Shown here piece after piece: positions 1-9,684 of a DNA stretch of 64,000 nucleotides. The translations under genes and the position numbers were made by a program. The stretch lies in contig NZ_JAIUHR010000004.1 of assembly GCF_020165195.1 (NCBI RefSeq), positions 279,741 through 343,740 on the forward strand. The letters are read 5' to 3'. The stretch's first letter is position 1; every line of letters begins with the position of its first letter. The notes beneath the pieces were generated by a model. It was not told where the DNA came from. It made no database searches and saw only the letters and a list, made by a program, of their open reading frames with translations. The stretch comes from Mesorhizobium sp. CA14. Its GTDB lineage: Bacteria; Pseudomonadota; Alphaproteobacteria; Rhizobiales; Rhizobiaceae.

Positions 1-819
1 GGTGTCGCCTGGATCACGGGCGGCAGCAGTGGGCTTGGGCGCGCACTGGCCAAGGATCTCGCCAATCAAGGCTATGCCGTGGCGGTGACGTCGCTGCCGG
101 ACGATCCGGTCGAGACGCTGATCGTCGAAACGGCGCAAATGTCGGGACATGTGAGATCCTTTCCCTGCGACGTGACCGACGAGCACGGTATGGCGCGCAC
201 GGCCGCCGCGATCGAGGAACAGATGGGGCCGATCGTGCTTGCCGTCTTTAACGCCGGCAACTACATCGCCACCCCCGGCGAGAATCTGGTGGTGCGCGAT
301 TTCCATCGCTCCTTTGCCGTGAACTATTTCGGCATCGTCAACGGCGTGGTGCCGGTCGTCGAGCATATGCGCGTGCGCGGGCGCGGCCATGTCGTTCTGG
401 TCGGATCGGTCACTGCCTATTCCGGCTGGCCGACGACGGCCGCCTATGGCGGCACCAAGGCCGCGATCAACATCCTGGCGGAGTCGCTGAAATACGACTT
501 CGACAAGATGAACATCCGGGTCCAGGTCATCAATCCGGGATTCATCGACACGCCTTTGACTGAAAAGAACAAGCTGCCGATGCCGGGCCTCATGCCTGTG
601 CACCGCGCGTCGCGCCGCATGGCGCGCGGCATCAGGAAGGGCGGCTTCGAAGTCACCTTCCCGTACCACATAAGCTGGCTGTTGAAGCTGCTCGGCCTGC
701 TGCCGCGACCGATCGGCCGCTTCGTCATCGGGCTCACCACCCACTGGTGGGGGCGGCCATTGCATTTCGATCGCAGGCTGCCTGGCGATAAAAACCCATC
801 CCGCGACAAGGCCACATAG
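1..819 (+). CDS. SDR family NAD(P)-dependent oxidoreductase (5' end outside window)
   Basis: The reading frame is open from base 1, so the start codon lies upstream of the window. The first codons already give the Rossmann nucleotide-binding motif TGGSSGLG. The catalytic Tyr and Lys are visible as YGGTKAA near base 440, preceded by the Ser region (LVGSVTAYSG). The classical SDR core is followed by a hydrophobic, basic C-terminal tail, which suggests membrane association and a lipid-like substrate as in 3-ketosphinganine reductase relatives; the substrate itself cannot be read from the sequence. The next gene on the same strand begins 84 bases later, so co-transcription is possible. Confidence 0.85.
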   Translation, partial: GVAWITGGSSGLGRALAKDLANQGYAVAVTSLPDDPVETLIVETAQMSGHVRSFPCDVTDEHGMARTAAAIEEQMGPIVLAVFNAGNYIATPGENLVVRDFHRSFAVNYFGIVNGVVPVVEHMRVRGRGHVVLVGSVTAYSGWPTTAAYGGTKAAINILAESLKYDFDKMNIRVQVINPGFIDTPLTEKNKLPMPGLMPVHRASRRMARGIRKGGFEVTFPYHISWLLKLLGLLPRPIGRFVIGLTTHWWGRPLHFDRRLPGDKNPSRDKAT

Positions 820-903
820 GTAGGGGCTACATAAGCCGGCGAAACGGCGATTGCCTGCCGGCGGGTACGGCCATAGGTTGAGAATCATTATTTGGAGACT
901 GTA

Positions 904-1893
904 ATGGGGCGGCGGATCGTGCTGGCGGTGCTTGGCCTTGCAGTCATCCTGGTCGCCGGCTTCTTTCTCGGCCCGCGCGTGCCGGTCGACACTACAATCC
1001 ATTTCAATCCATCGGTGATCGGCGATGATCCGCAGGCCTATCTGGCGCGTGAAGAGGCTGCCGTGCCCAACATCCGCGACGGCCTCGACAAGGAGATTAT
1101 CTGGGCGAATCCGATGGTCCACGCCAAGACGCCTTTGGCCATCGTCTATATCCATGGCTTTTCCGCCTCGAAGGGCGAGGTTCGCCCCTTGCCGGACGAT
1201 ATCGCGGAGGAACTGGACGCCAACCTGTTCTACACGCGCCTGACCGGGCATGGCCAGGACGGCGCGGCGATGGCGCAGGGCAGCGTGAATGCGTGGATAA
1301 ACGACTATGAGGAGGCCTTGGCCATCGGCCGCGCCATCGGCGACAAGGTGATCGTCATCGGAACCTCGACCGGCGGCTCGCTGGCGGCGTGGGCCGCCAC
1401 GCAGCCGGGCGCATCCGACGATGTCGTGGCCATCGCGTTCATATCGCCGAATTTCGGCGTCAAGGCCTCCGGCGCCGAGTTGCTGATCATGCCCTGGGGC
1501 CGGCAGCTCGCCGAGCTTGTCGGCGGCAAGGAGCGCAGCTTCCCTGCGCGCAATGCGCTGCACGAGAAATTCTGGACCACCAAATATCCCATGAAGTCGG
1601 TGCTGCCGATGGCGGCGCTCACCAATCTTGCCTATGAGGCGCCGGTCGAGAAGGCGAAAATCCCTGCCCTGTTCATCTTCTCGGATTCCGACAAGGTGGT
1701 GCGGCCCGACCGCACGCGCGAGATCGCCGGGCGCTGGGGCGGCCCGCACGAACTGGTGCCGGTCGACGACACCGGCGATCCGGACAATCACGTCATCGCC
1801 GGCGATGTGCTGTCGCCGCAAACCACAGCCTTCCTTACCCAACGCATCGTGGTGTGGGTGAAGGCGCTGATGCAGCAGCAGTCAGGCCAGTGA
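904..1893 (+). CDS. Membrane-anchored alpha/beta hydrolase
   Basis: Serine hydrolase of the alpha/beta fold, 329 residues. An N-terminal hydrophobic segment of about 20 residues would anchor or export the protein. The nucleophile elbow GTSTGGS holds the catalytic Ser (residue 155), with a likely acid in FSDSDK and the catalytic His in DPDNH near residue 296. HGFSASKGE forms the oxyanion region. The frame can also open at a TTG at 892, but ATG 904 is preferred because GGAG lies six bases upstream of it. It follows an SDR gene and faces the helicase gene across a hairpin terminator. Family resemblance is to esterases/lipases (carboxylesterase-like); the substrate is unknown. Confidence 0.8.
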   Translation: MGRRIVLAVLGLAVILVAGFFLGPRVPVDTTIHFNPSVIGDDPQAYLAREEAAVPNIRDGLDKEIIWANPMVHAKTPLAIVYIHGFSASKGEVRPLPDDIAEELDANLFYTRLTGHGQDGAAMAQGSVNAWINDYEEALAIGRAIGDKVIVIGTSTGGSLAAWAATQPGASDDVVAIAFISPNFGVKASGAELLIMPWGRQLAELVGGKERSFPARNALHEKFWTTKYPMKSVLPMAALTNLAYEAPVEKAKIPALFIFSDSDKVVRPDRTREIAGRWGGPHELVPVDDTGDPDNHVIAGDVLSPQTTAFLTQRIVVWVKALMQQQSGQ

Positions 1894-1911
1894 AGTCAGG
1901 CCAGTGGAGTG

Positions 1912-1945
1912 AAAAACGGCCGAAGCATCGCTCCGGCCGTTCCTG
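1912..1945. terminator. Bidirectional hairpin terminator between convergent genes
   Basis: Eight-base arms AACGGCCG (1915-1922) and CGGCCGTT (1934-1941) with a run of A on the left side, which is a T run when read on the minus strand. It sits between the hydrolase stop and the helicase stop and would best serve the minus-strand helicase transcript. Confidence 0.65.
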
Positions 1946-1965
1946 TTCGCCTGATTCTGCTAGGC

Positions 1966-3405
1966 TCAAGCGGCCCGGTTCGCCGGACGCTTGCCGCCGA
2001 AGCGGCGCTTGTTGTTGCCCTTGAAGCGCTTGAAGCCGTCGGGCTTGCTCGAGCCATTCGGCTTGGCCGCAGCCGGGCGTTCGCCCTGAGGCTTCGGAGC
2101 GCGCTCGCCATAAGGCTGGCCGCCGAAGCGCTTGTTGTCGCCACCGTTGCCAGGGCGGCGGCCATCGCGGCGGGCGCCGTGATGCTCGCGGTCATTGGCC
2201 GGTTCGAAATGACGCTCGGTCTTTTCCCTGGGGTCGCGCTGCGGATCCGGGCTGCCGAGATGGTCCGCGACGACCGGCAGCTTCATGCGGATGATGCGCT
2301 CGACCTGCCGCAGCTTGGCGTTTTCCGAAGGATCGCACAGCGTGATCGCAATACCGTCTCTGCCGTTGCGGCCGGTGCGGCCGATACGGTGGACGTAGCT
2401 TTCCGCTTCGTCCGGCAGGTCGAAATTCACGACATGGCTGATGCCGGGCACGTCGATGCCGCGCGCCGCGATATCGGTCGCGACCAGGATGCGAACCGAG
2501 CCGTCGCGGAAATCGTTGAGCGCCTTCTGGCGTGCGTTCTGCGACTTGTTGCCATGGATGACCGCAGCCTCGAAACCGTCACGGGCAAGGTCCTTGGTGA
2601 CGCGGTCGGCACCGTGCTTGGTGCGCGAGAACACGATCACCGAGCGCATTGCCTCGTCGGCGAGCATCTTGGACAGCACCTGGCGCTTCTGCTTGGTGCG
2701 GGCGAGCACCACGCTCTGCACGATCTCGGCTGCCGCAGTGCTCTGCGGCGCGACTTCGACGCGGATCGGGTTCTTCAGAAGGCCCTTTGCCAATTCGGCG
2801 ATTTCATTCGGCATGGTCGCCGAGAACAGCACCGTCTGACGGTCGGCCGCGGTCGCCTTGGCGATGCGCTTGACGTCGTTGATGAAGCCCATGTCGAGCA
2901 TGCGGTCGCCCTCATCCAGCACCAGCCATTTGGTGTCGGCAAGAATGAGGTCGCCTTCGCGCACCAGATCGGTCAGCCGGCCGGGGGTGGCGATCAGGAT
3001 GTCGACGCCGGGCGCAACCTTCTTCACCTGGCTGAAACGCGAGACGCCGCCCAGCACCAGCGCGGTCGAGACATGCGCGCCCTTGGCGAGGATCTTGATG
3101 GTGTCCTCGATCTGCACGGCGAGCTCGCGCGTCGGCGCCAGGATGAGCGCCCGCGTCGTCTTCGGCCGGCGCTTGGTGCCGAGACCGATGATCTTCGAGA
3201 GGATCGGCAGCGCGAAGGCCGCGGTCTTGCCCGAACCGGTCTGGGCGATGCCGAAAATGTCGCGGCCTTCCATCTGCGGCGGGATCGCCTGCGTCTGGAT
3301 CGGCTTCGGATCGGTGAAACCGGCGGCATGGGTTGCCTTGAGCAGCGCGCCCGAAATCCCAAGTGCTGCGAAACCGTTCAGTTCCGCTGTGTTTTCGTTG
3401 GTCAA
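1966..3405 (-). CDS. DEAD-box ATP-dependent RNA helicase, RhlE type
   Basis: RNA helicase of 479 residues that remodels structured RNA using ATP, likely in ribosome assembly, RNA decay or cold adaptation. In order: Q motif (PIQTQ, 35-39), Walker A AQTGSGKT (54-61), PTRELA, TPGRL, motif II, SAT (195-197), DIAARGIDV and HRIGRTGR. Motif II reads DEGD (164-167) instead of DEAD, confirmed in the codons. The C-terminal 100 residues are Arg/Lys/Gly/Asn rich and disordered-looking, as in RhlE and CsdA tails. The start is a TTG with only a weak purine-rich site before it; no better in-frame start was seen. A single gene flanked by a terminator and a 390-base spacer. Confidence 0.9.
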   Translation of the reverse strand: MTNENTAELNGFAALGISGALLKATHAAGFTDPKPIQTQAIPPQMEGRDIFGIAQTGSGKTAAFALPILSKIIGLGTKRRPKTTRALILAPTRELAVQIEDTIKILAKGAHVSTALVLGGVSRFSQVKKVAPGVDILIATPGRLTDLVREGDLILADTKWLVLDEGDRMLDMGFINDVKRIAKATAADRQTVLFSATMPNEIAELAKGLLKNPIRVEVAPQSTAAAEIVQSVVLARTKQKRQVLSKMLADEAMRSVIVFSRTKHGADRVTKDLARDGFEAAVIHGNKSQNARQKALNDFRDGSVRILVATDIAARGIDVPGISHVVNFDLPDEAESYVHRIGRTGRNGRDGIAITLCDPSENAKLRQVERIIRMKLPVVADHLGSPDPQRDPREKTERHFEPANDREHHGARRDGRRPGNGGDNKRFGGQPYGERAPKPQGERPAAAKPNGSSKPDGFKRFKGNNKRRFGGKRPANRAA

Positions 3406-3795
3406 AATAATCTTCTTTCACGCGGCCTTGTGGCCGCAAACATCAATGGCGGCAGGGCGCAACCTGCCGTCGGATAAATTGTCATGGAACGACAAGGCGG
3501 CGGACAATCGTCCGCGCGGCTGCGCTGTCGTGCCCGCAAGCATCATGCCTCGGGGCTTTTTCGCCAGCTTGCCGATCGACCATGGCCGATTTGCCGGAAA
3601 GAGGGAAAACAGACGCAACCAGTCTCATTCGTCGAGAAGGCCGGATATCCCGGCCCAAGCGCCTATGCCACCGCATATGGCTGAGTTCGTTCCGAAATGC
3701 AAGGGCTCCATATTGCAATGCAGCAAAACAGGGATGCTTGCGCTCCCCTGCCCGCGCGATTACCACAAATTGCTTATTGGTTTTGAGGACCGGCA
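3406..3795. other. Intergenic region between divergent helicase and pccB genes
   Basis: This 390-base spacer must hold the promoters of two divergent genes. Open frames exist on both strands but lack ribosome sites and family resemblance. A purine-rich GAGGA seven bases before ATG 3796 serves pccB. No convincing consensus promoter or operator was recognised by eye. Confidence 0.5.
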
Positions 3796-5328
3796 ATGAA
3801 GGACGTGCTGAAGGAACTCGAGCGCCGCCGCGAGATTGCCCGCATGGGCGGCGGCAAGGACCGCATTGAGGCGCAGCACAAGAAGGGCAAGCTCACCGCT
3901 CGCGAGCGCATCGAGATATTCCTCGACGAGGGCTCGTTCGAGGAATTCGATATGTATGTCGAGCACCGCTCGACCGATTTCGGCATGGAGAAGACCAAGA
4001 TCGCCGGCGACGGCGTGGTCACCGGCTGGGGCACCGTCAACGGCCGCCCGGTCTATATCTTCGCCAAGGATTTTACCGTGTTCGGCGGCTCGCTTTCGGA
4101 AGCGCATGCCGAAAAGGTCATCAAGGTCCAGGAGATGGCGCTGCGCAATCGCGCGCCGATCATCGGCCTCTACGACGCCGGCGGCGCACGCATCCAGGAA
4201 GGCGTGGCCGCGCTTGGCGGCTATGCCGAGATATTCCAGCGCAATGTGCTGGCATCCGGCGTCATTCCGCAAATTTCGTTGATCATGGGTCCCTGCGCCG
4301 GCGGTGACGTCTACTCGCCCGCCATGACCGATTTCATCTTCATGGTGCGCGACACCTCCTACATGTTCGTCACCGGACCGGATGTGGTGAAGACGGTGAC
4401 CAACGAGACGGTGACCGCGGAAAGCCTCGGCGGCGCAAGCGTGCACACCACCAAATCCTCCATCGCCGATGGCGCCTATGACAATGATGTCGAGGCGCTG
4501 CTGCAGATGCGCCGGCTGGTCGATCTTCTGCCGGCGTCGAACACAGCCGAGATTCCCGAGATCGAGTGCTACCAGTCGGTGACGGATCACGACCTGTCGC
4601 TCGACCGGCTGATCCCCGACAATGCGAACAAGCCCTACGACATCAAGGAGCTGATCCTGAAGGTCGCGGACGAAGGCGATTTCTTCGAGATCCAGCAGAG
4701 TTTTGCCAAGAACATCGTCACCGGCTTCGGCCGGGTCGAGGGCCGCACCGTGGGCTTCGTCGCCAACCAGCCGATGGTGCTGGCCGGCGTGCTCGATTCC
4801 GACGCCAGCCGCAAGGCCGCGCGCTTCGTGCGCTTCTGCGACTGTTTTTCCATCCCAATCGTCACCTTCGTCGACGTGCCAGGCTTCCTGCCGGGCACCG
4901 CGCAGGAATATGGCGGGCTGATCAAGCATGGCGCCAAGCTGCTTTTCGCCTATGCCGAGGCGACCGTGCCGAAGATCACCGTCATCACCCGCAAGGCCTA
5001 TGGCGGCGCCTATGACGTGATGGCCTCGAAGCATCTGCGCGGCGACATGAACTATGCCTGGCCGACGGCGCAGATCGCGGTGATGGGCGCCAGGGGCGCG
5101 GTCGAGATCATCTATCGCAAGGATATCGGCGATCCCGAGAAAATTGCTGCCCATACAAAGACTTACGAGGATCGCTTCCTGTCGCCCTTCGTTGCAGCCG
5201 AACGCGGCTACGTCGACGAGGTGATCATGCCGCATTCGACCCGCCGCCGCGTCGCGCGAGCGCTGCGCATGCTGCGCAACAAGGACATGCAGAACCCCTG
5301 GAAGAAGCACGACAACATCCCGCTGTGA
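3796..5328 (+). CDS. pccB: Propionyl-CoA carboxylase beta (carboxyltransferase) subunit
   Basis: Carboxyltransferase subunit, 510 residues, the usual length for PccB. It would transfer carboxyl from biotin on the alpha subunit to propionyl-CoA, giving methylmalonyl-CoA. The N-terminal half shows the acyl-CoA site ([19 protein letters not shown]) and [12 protein letters not shown] oxyanion loop; the C-terminal half shows [10 protein letters not shown], the biotin-side [10 protein letters not shown] and [17 protein letters not shown]. All are intact. GAGGA precedes the ATG by seven bases. The biotin-bearing alpha subunit gene is not adjacent; two glycosyltransferases follow instead. Other acyl-CoA carboxylases share this fold, but the closeness to PccB is high. 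Confidence 0.92.
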   Translation: MKDVLKELERRREIARMGGGKDRIEAQHKKGKLTARERIEIFLDEGSFEEFDMYVEHRSTDFGMEKTKIAGDGVVTGWGTVNGRPVYIFAKDFTVFGGSLSEAHAEKVIKVQEMALRNRAPIIGLYDAGGARIQEGVAALGGYAEIFQRNVLASGVIPQISLIMGPCAGGDVYSPAMTDFIFMVRDTSYMFVTGPDVVKTVTNETVTAESLGGASVHTTKSSIADGAYDNDVEALLQMRRLVDLLPASNTAEIPEIECYQSVTDHDLSLDRLIPDNANKPYDIKELILKVADEGDFFEIQQSFAKNIVTGFGRVEGRTVGFVANQPMVLAGVLDSDASRKAARFVRFCDCFSIPIVTFVDVPGFLPGTAQEYGGLIKHGAKLLFAYAEATVPKITVITRKAYGGAYDVMASKHLRGDMNYAWPTAQIAVMGARGAVEIIYRKDIGDPEKIAAHTKTYEDRFLSPFVAAERGYVDEVIMPHSTRRRVARALRMLRNKDMQNPWKKHDNIPL

Positions 5329-5347
5329 CAAGCTGCACCGATAAGAA

Positions 5348-6289
5348 ATGCGCATAACCCTTGCAGCCCAGAGCCTCATTCCAGCGAAGGGGTATGGCGG
5401 CACACAGCGTCAGGTCGAGTGGCTGATCACCGAACTGGTCAGGCTCGGGCACCATGTGGTCCTGATCGCCGCGCCGGGATCGTCGCATCCACTATGCGAG
5501 GTCAGGCATGCGATCAGCGATGCCGAGTGCCGGGCGGCGATTCCACGCGACACGCAGATCGTCAATCTCCACGCCTGGAAGGTAGAGGTCCCCTTTCCGA
5601 CGCTCAACACCGAGCACGGTCATCTTCCGGATTATCCACGGCCGCAGCCCAACTGGAACTTTCTCAGCGCTCGCCATGCCGAGCTGCATGGCCGCAAGAC
5701 CTTCGTCTACAATGGTTTTCCGGTGGACGCCTATCGCCTGGCACCGTCGAAGAACGACCATTTGTTTTTCATGGCGGCCATCGCGCGGGCCGGAAAGGGG
5801 CTGAACCGGGCGGTGGACCTGGCGAAGAAATTCGACTTCACCCTCGATATCGCCGGCGGCTCGCGCTGGAAGCTGCTCGGCCGCAGCAAGACACGTCGCG
5901 AGGGCGTGTTTTTCAAGAGCATTTCCGCCCGCTACCGCTTTCACGGCATGGTCGACGGCCAGGACAAATTGCGCCTGCTGGGTGAATCGAAGGCATTTCT
6001 CAACCCGATCTCCTGGGAGGAGCCGTTCGGCATGGCGCAGGTCGAGGCCATGCTGTGCGGCACGCCCGTGCTCACCACACCGCGCGGCGCGCTCGTCGAA
6101 ACCGTCGATGCGGATACCGGCCGGTTCTTCGAGTCCGACGAGGAGTTCGGGCGCGGTTTTGCCGAGGCCGGAGGCCTGTCCGCGCAGCGATGCCGGCAGT
6201 CTGCGGCGGACAGATTCCCGATCGAGAAAACGGCAAAAGCCTATCTGGAACTCTATGCCCGCATCCTTGATGGCGAAGCGCTTCCGTGA
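5348..6289 (+). CDS. Glycosyltransferase family 4 protein
   Basis: GT-B fold glycosyltransferase, 313 residues. The N-terminal part has the acceptor-side glycine loop (KGYGGTQRQVEWL). The C-terminal part has the retaining-GT signature E-x7-E as EPFGMAQVE (225-233) followed by GTPVLTTPRGALVE, which binds the nucleotide sugar. It begins 19 bases after pccB, so read-through is likely, although the functions are unrelated. The next gene is a second glycosyltransferase, so the two probably act on one cell-surface glycan. The sugar and acceptor are unknown. Somewhat shorter than typical GT4 enzymes (350-400 residues). Confidence 0.85.
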   Translation: MRITLAAQSLIPAKGYGGTQRQVEWLITELVRLGHHVVLIAAPGSSHPLCEVRHAISDAECRAAIPRDTQIVNLHAWKVEVPFPTLNTEHGHLPDYPRPQPNWNFLSARHAELHGRKTFVYNGFPVDAYRLAPSKNDHLFFMAAIARAGKGLNRAVDLAKKFDFTLDIAGGSRWKLLGRSKTRREGVFFKSISARYRFHGMVDGQDKLRLLGESKAFLNPISWEEPFGMAQVEAMLCGTPVLTTPRGALVETVDADTGRFFESDEEFGRGFAEAGGLSAQRCRQSAADRFPIEKTAKAYLELYARILDGEALP

Positions 6290-6346
6290 CAAATCACCGT
6301 CATGCTCGCCATTGGCAGCGGCTGTTCCAGATCAAAAAGGTAGCGC

Positions 6347-7363
6347 TTGTTGCGTCCCATCCTCGTCTTCTGCTTGCCGGCGATCGGTGATTTCATCCGT
6401 TGCCATTCGGCAATCCGGATACTTGCCGAGAAGTTCCCCGAGCATCCGATCGACGTCGCCACCTCGCCGCTCGCCGCGCCGCTGGCGCGGCTGATGCCGC
6501 ATATCCGCAAGACCTGGATCGTTGAGAAGCACTGGAGGCCCGGGCTGAAAGAGCGCGCAGGTCTGGCGCGCGAAATCCGCAAGGAGAACTACCAGGCGGC
6601 CTATATGCTCACCAGCAGCACCAAGGCCGCGCTTGTGCCATGGCTGGCCGGCATACCGGAGCGTATCGGCTATCCGCGCGAATTCCAGTTCGGCATCATC
6701 AACCGCCTTCCCGCCGGCTGGCCGAAGAGCTTCGTGGCGTTCGGCCCGCGCAAGACGAGATTGTTCGAGCAAGTCTGCGCGATCGCGATGCTGGGCGAGA
6801 AGCCTGGCGATGACATGCGCCTGCCTGCGCCGCAAATGGCGGTTTCAGCCGAGGAACTTTCCGATTGGCGCGCCCGGCATGGAATCGATCCGGCGCGGCC
6901 GGCGCTGGCGCTCTACACCTCGGCTTTCAGCAATTTCCGTTCATGGCCGGCGGAGCGGTTTATCTCGGTAGCGCAGGATCACGCCCGGCGCGGCTGGTCG
7001 GTTTGGCTCATCGGCGGCCCGCGCGAACGCGAGGCCGCCGCCCAAATCCGGGCAGCGCTTCCGGAGGCGGTGGATTTCACATCGACACCGCAACTGACCG
7101 ACGCCATATGCCAGATCGCCGCCTCGACTGCGTTTCTCGGCGTCGATGGCGGGCTCTGCCATGCGGCCGCGGCCTTGGGCGGACCATGCGTGCTTATCTT
7201 CGGATCGAACCGCTCCTATGAGACCGGACCGGTAAACGACCAGGTCCGCTATCTCGAGCCGCCGATTTCGACGCCGAGCTGGGTCCAGGACACACGCGGT
7301 GTCAGCGAGGAACGTGTTCTTGCCGCTTTGGCCGACGCCATGAGGGAGCCGCGCCCCAGGTAG
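6347..7363 (+). CDS. Glycosyltransferase family 9 (heptosyltransferase-like)
   Basis: 338 residues resembling ADP-heptose:LPS heptosyltransferases. N-terminal LPAIGDFIRCHSAIRIL matches the GT9 opening with the catalytic-region Asp. The C-terminal GVDGGLCHAAAALGGPCVLIFG matches the ADP-heptose binding signature. It lies 57 bases after the GT4 gene and on the same strand. The start chosen is TTG 6347, with AAAGG six bases upstream; a second TTG follows directly. Likely role: inverting sugar transfer in lipopolysaccharide core or another surface glycan. The exact sugar cannot be inferred. Confidence 0.85.
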   Translation: MLRPILVFCLPAIGDFIRCHSAIRILAEKFPEHPIDVATSPLAAPLARLMPHIRKTWIVEKHWRPGLKERAGLAREIRKENYQAAYMLTSSTKAALVPWLAGIPERIGYPREFQFGIINRLPAGWPKSFVAFGPRKTRLFEQVCAIAMLGEKPGDDMRLPAPQMAVSAEELSDWRARHGIDPARPALALYTSAFSNFRSWPAERFISVAQDHARRGWSVWLIGGPREREAAAQIRAALPEAVDFTSTPQLTDAICQIAASTAFLGVDGGLCHAAAALGGPCVLIFGSNRSYETGPVNDQVRYLEPPISTPSWVQDTRGVSEERVLAALADAMREPRPR

Positions 7364-7435
7364 GTTGCCTGACCTATTCCTCGGCTGCCGCGCCGAAGCC
7401 GGCGTCCATGCCGGCGCGCGGGCGGCGCCGCAATT

Positions 7436-8953
7436 TCATCGGACAGCGCTCTGCGCCAGTTCGCGGAGGACCGGCACCATCGCCAGCGGCAGGTCTTCGG
7501 CAATCAAGCCCGGTCCGAATCGGCTGCCGGCTTCGGCATGGATCCAGACTCCTGCGCAAGCCGCTTCGAAGGCCGGCATGCCTTGGGCAAGCAGGCCCGC
7601 GATGAGGCCCGCCAGCACGTCGCCTGAACCGGCGGTTGCGAGCCAAGGCGCGCCATTGCTGTTGATCCCGGCGCGGCCGTCCGGCGAGGCGATCACGCTG
7701 TCGGCGCCCTTGTAGACGATCACGGCGTTGGCGCGCCGCGCGGCTTCGCGCGCCTTGGCCAGCTTCGACAAGGCCTTGTCGGCGGCAATGTCGCCAAACA
7801 GCCTGCCGAACTCACCCTCATGCGGCGTCATGATCAACGCCGGCGCGTCCGGTCTGCCGGCCGCCTCGAATAGTGTCGAGGCCGCATTACGGAAAGACGT
7901 GATGCCGTCGGCGTCGAGCACGAGGCCCTCGACGCCGCCGTCCTGGCGGTTTTTGGCGAGCACGGCGAGCGTGAAATCGCGCGCCTTGTCGCCGATGCCA
8001 AAGCCGGGGCCGAGAACGAAGGCGGACGGCCGGCGATCGCCGATAAGGTCGTGCACGTCTTCGATCGCGTCGACCTTGCGCAGCATGATCGAGGTCAGAT
8101 GCGCCGCGTTGACCTGCATGGCCTTCGCCGGCGACAGCACGGTGACGGCCCCTGCCCCGCTTCTTGCGGCCGCAAGCGCCGCGAGGCGCGCCGCACCCGT
8201 CGCGGATGGTCCGCCTGAAAAGACGCTTGCATGGCCGCGCCTGTACTTATGCGTGTCGACGGCCGGCGCGGGGAAGTTCGCGATCCAGAGCCCGGGCCTG
8301 TTCTCGAAGGCTCGCGGCGCGATCGCGTCGATGATCTCGTCACGAATGCCGATATCGGCCAACACGATCTCGCCGCAGCGCTCGCGGCCAGGCAGAAGCA
8401 GGTGCCCAGGCTTTTTTCGCGCGAAGGTCACCGTGAGCGCCGCGCGAAATGCCGAGCCGAGGATTTCGCCGCTTTCGCCGGAAACGCCCGAAGGCAGGTC
8501 GATCGCGACAACCGGCAGGTTCAGCCTGGTCACGGCGTCGACCGCGCCTTTGGCGTCGCCGGCGAGAGGCTTCGACAGGCCCGCGCCGTAGATCGCGTCG
8601 ACAACCAGCGAGCCGGCTTCCGCGGCGAAAGCCGAAAGCGGGTGCTGCTCCAGAGCGCAATCAGCCGCCGCAAGCGCGGCGTCGCTGCCTGCCCGCGGTT
8701 TGCCCGATGTCCACAGGGCCACATCGACGCCGGCCTCGGCCAGCAGCCGCGCCACGACATAGCCGTCGCCGCCATTGTTGCCGGGACCGCACAGCACGTG
8801 CACTTTCTTCGCGCCAGGGTAGCGCGCCAGCACGGCGGCAGCGACTGCCTCGCCGGCACGTTGCATCAAGCGATAGCCGTCGAGCGGCCCGGCCGCGATC
8901 GTCAGTCTGTCGACCTCGGCCATTTCGGCCGGCGATAGAAGTTCATTGCGCAT
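7436..8953 (-). CDS. nnr: Bifunctional NAD(P)H-hydrate epimerase / ADP-dependent NAD(P)H-hydrate dehydratase
   Basis: Metabolite-repair enzyme that restores hydrated NAD(P)H. The N-terminal YjeF-N domain (about 1-215) shows GPGNNGGDGYVVARLL and the DAIYGAGLS region of the epimerase. The C-terminal ribokinase-like domain (about 225-505) shows MTPHEGEFGRLFG and the ATP/ADP-site GSGDVLAGLIAGLL. The frame is open further upstream with alternative starts at 8983 (ATG) and 9007 (TTG); ATG 8953 is chosen because the conserved domain begins only a few residues later, but this is uncertain. It is convergent with the GT9 gene and divergent from glnB. The N-terminal residues before LLSPAEM are not conserved in the family. 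Confidence 0.9.
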   Translation of the reverse strand: MRNELLSPAEMAEVDRLTIAAGPLDGYRLMQRAGEAVAAAVLARYPGAKKVHVLCGPGNNGGDGYVVARLLAEAGVDVALWTSGKPRAGSDAALAAADCALEQHPLSAFAAEAGSLVVDAIYGAGLSKPLAGDAKGAVDAVTRLNLPVVAIDLPSGVSGESGEILGSAFRAALTVTFARKKPGHLLLPGRERCGEIVLADIGIRDEIIDAIAPRAFENRPGLWIANFPAPAVDTHKYRRGHASVFSGGPSATGAARLAALAAARSGAGAVTVLSPAKAMQVNAAHLTSIMLRKVDAIEDVHDLIGDRRPSAFVLGPGFGIGDKARDFTLAVLAKNRQDGGVEGLVLDADGITSFRNAASTLFEAAGRPDAPALIMTPHEGEFGRLFGDIAADKALSKLAKAREAARRANAVIVYKGADSVIASPDGRAGINSNGAPWLATAGSGDVLAGLIAGLLAQGMPAFEAACAGVWIHAEAGSRFGPGLIAEDLPLAMVPVLRELAQSAVR

Positions 8954-9640
<687 letters not shown>

Positions 9641-9684
9641 CCCTTCAATCCATTCCGGACGTCATCACACAGGGAAGAAATGAC

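Noticed and set aside
3482..3796. Minus-strand 104-codon open frame in the helicase-pccB spacer
   Set aside because: No ribosome site, mixed composition and no family resemblance; the spacer must hold two promoters.
7364..7435. Possible terminator between GT9 and nnr
   Set aside because: GC-rich inverted segments are present but no clean stem with a T run could be drawn.
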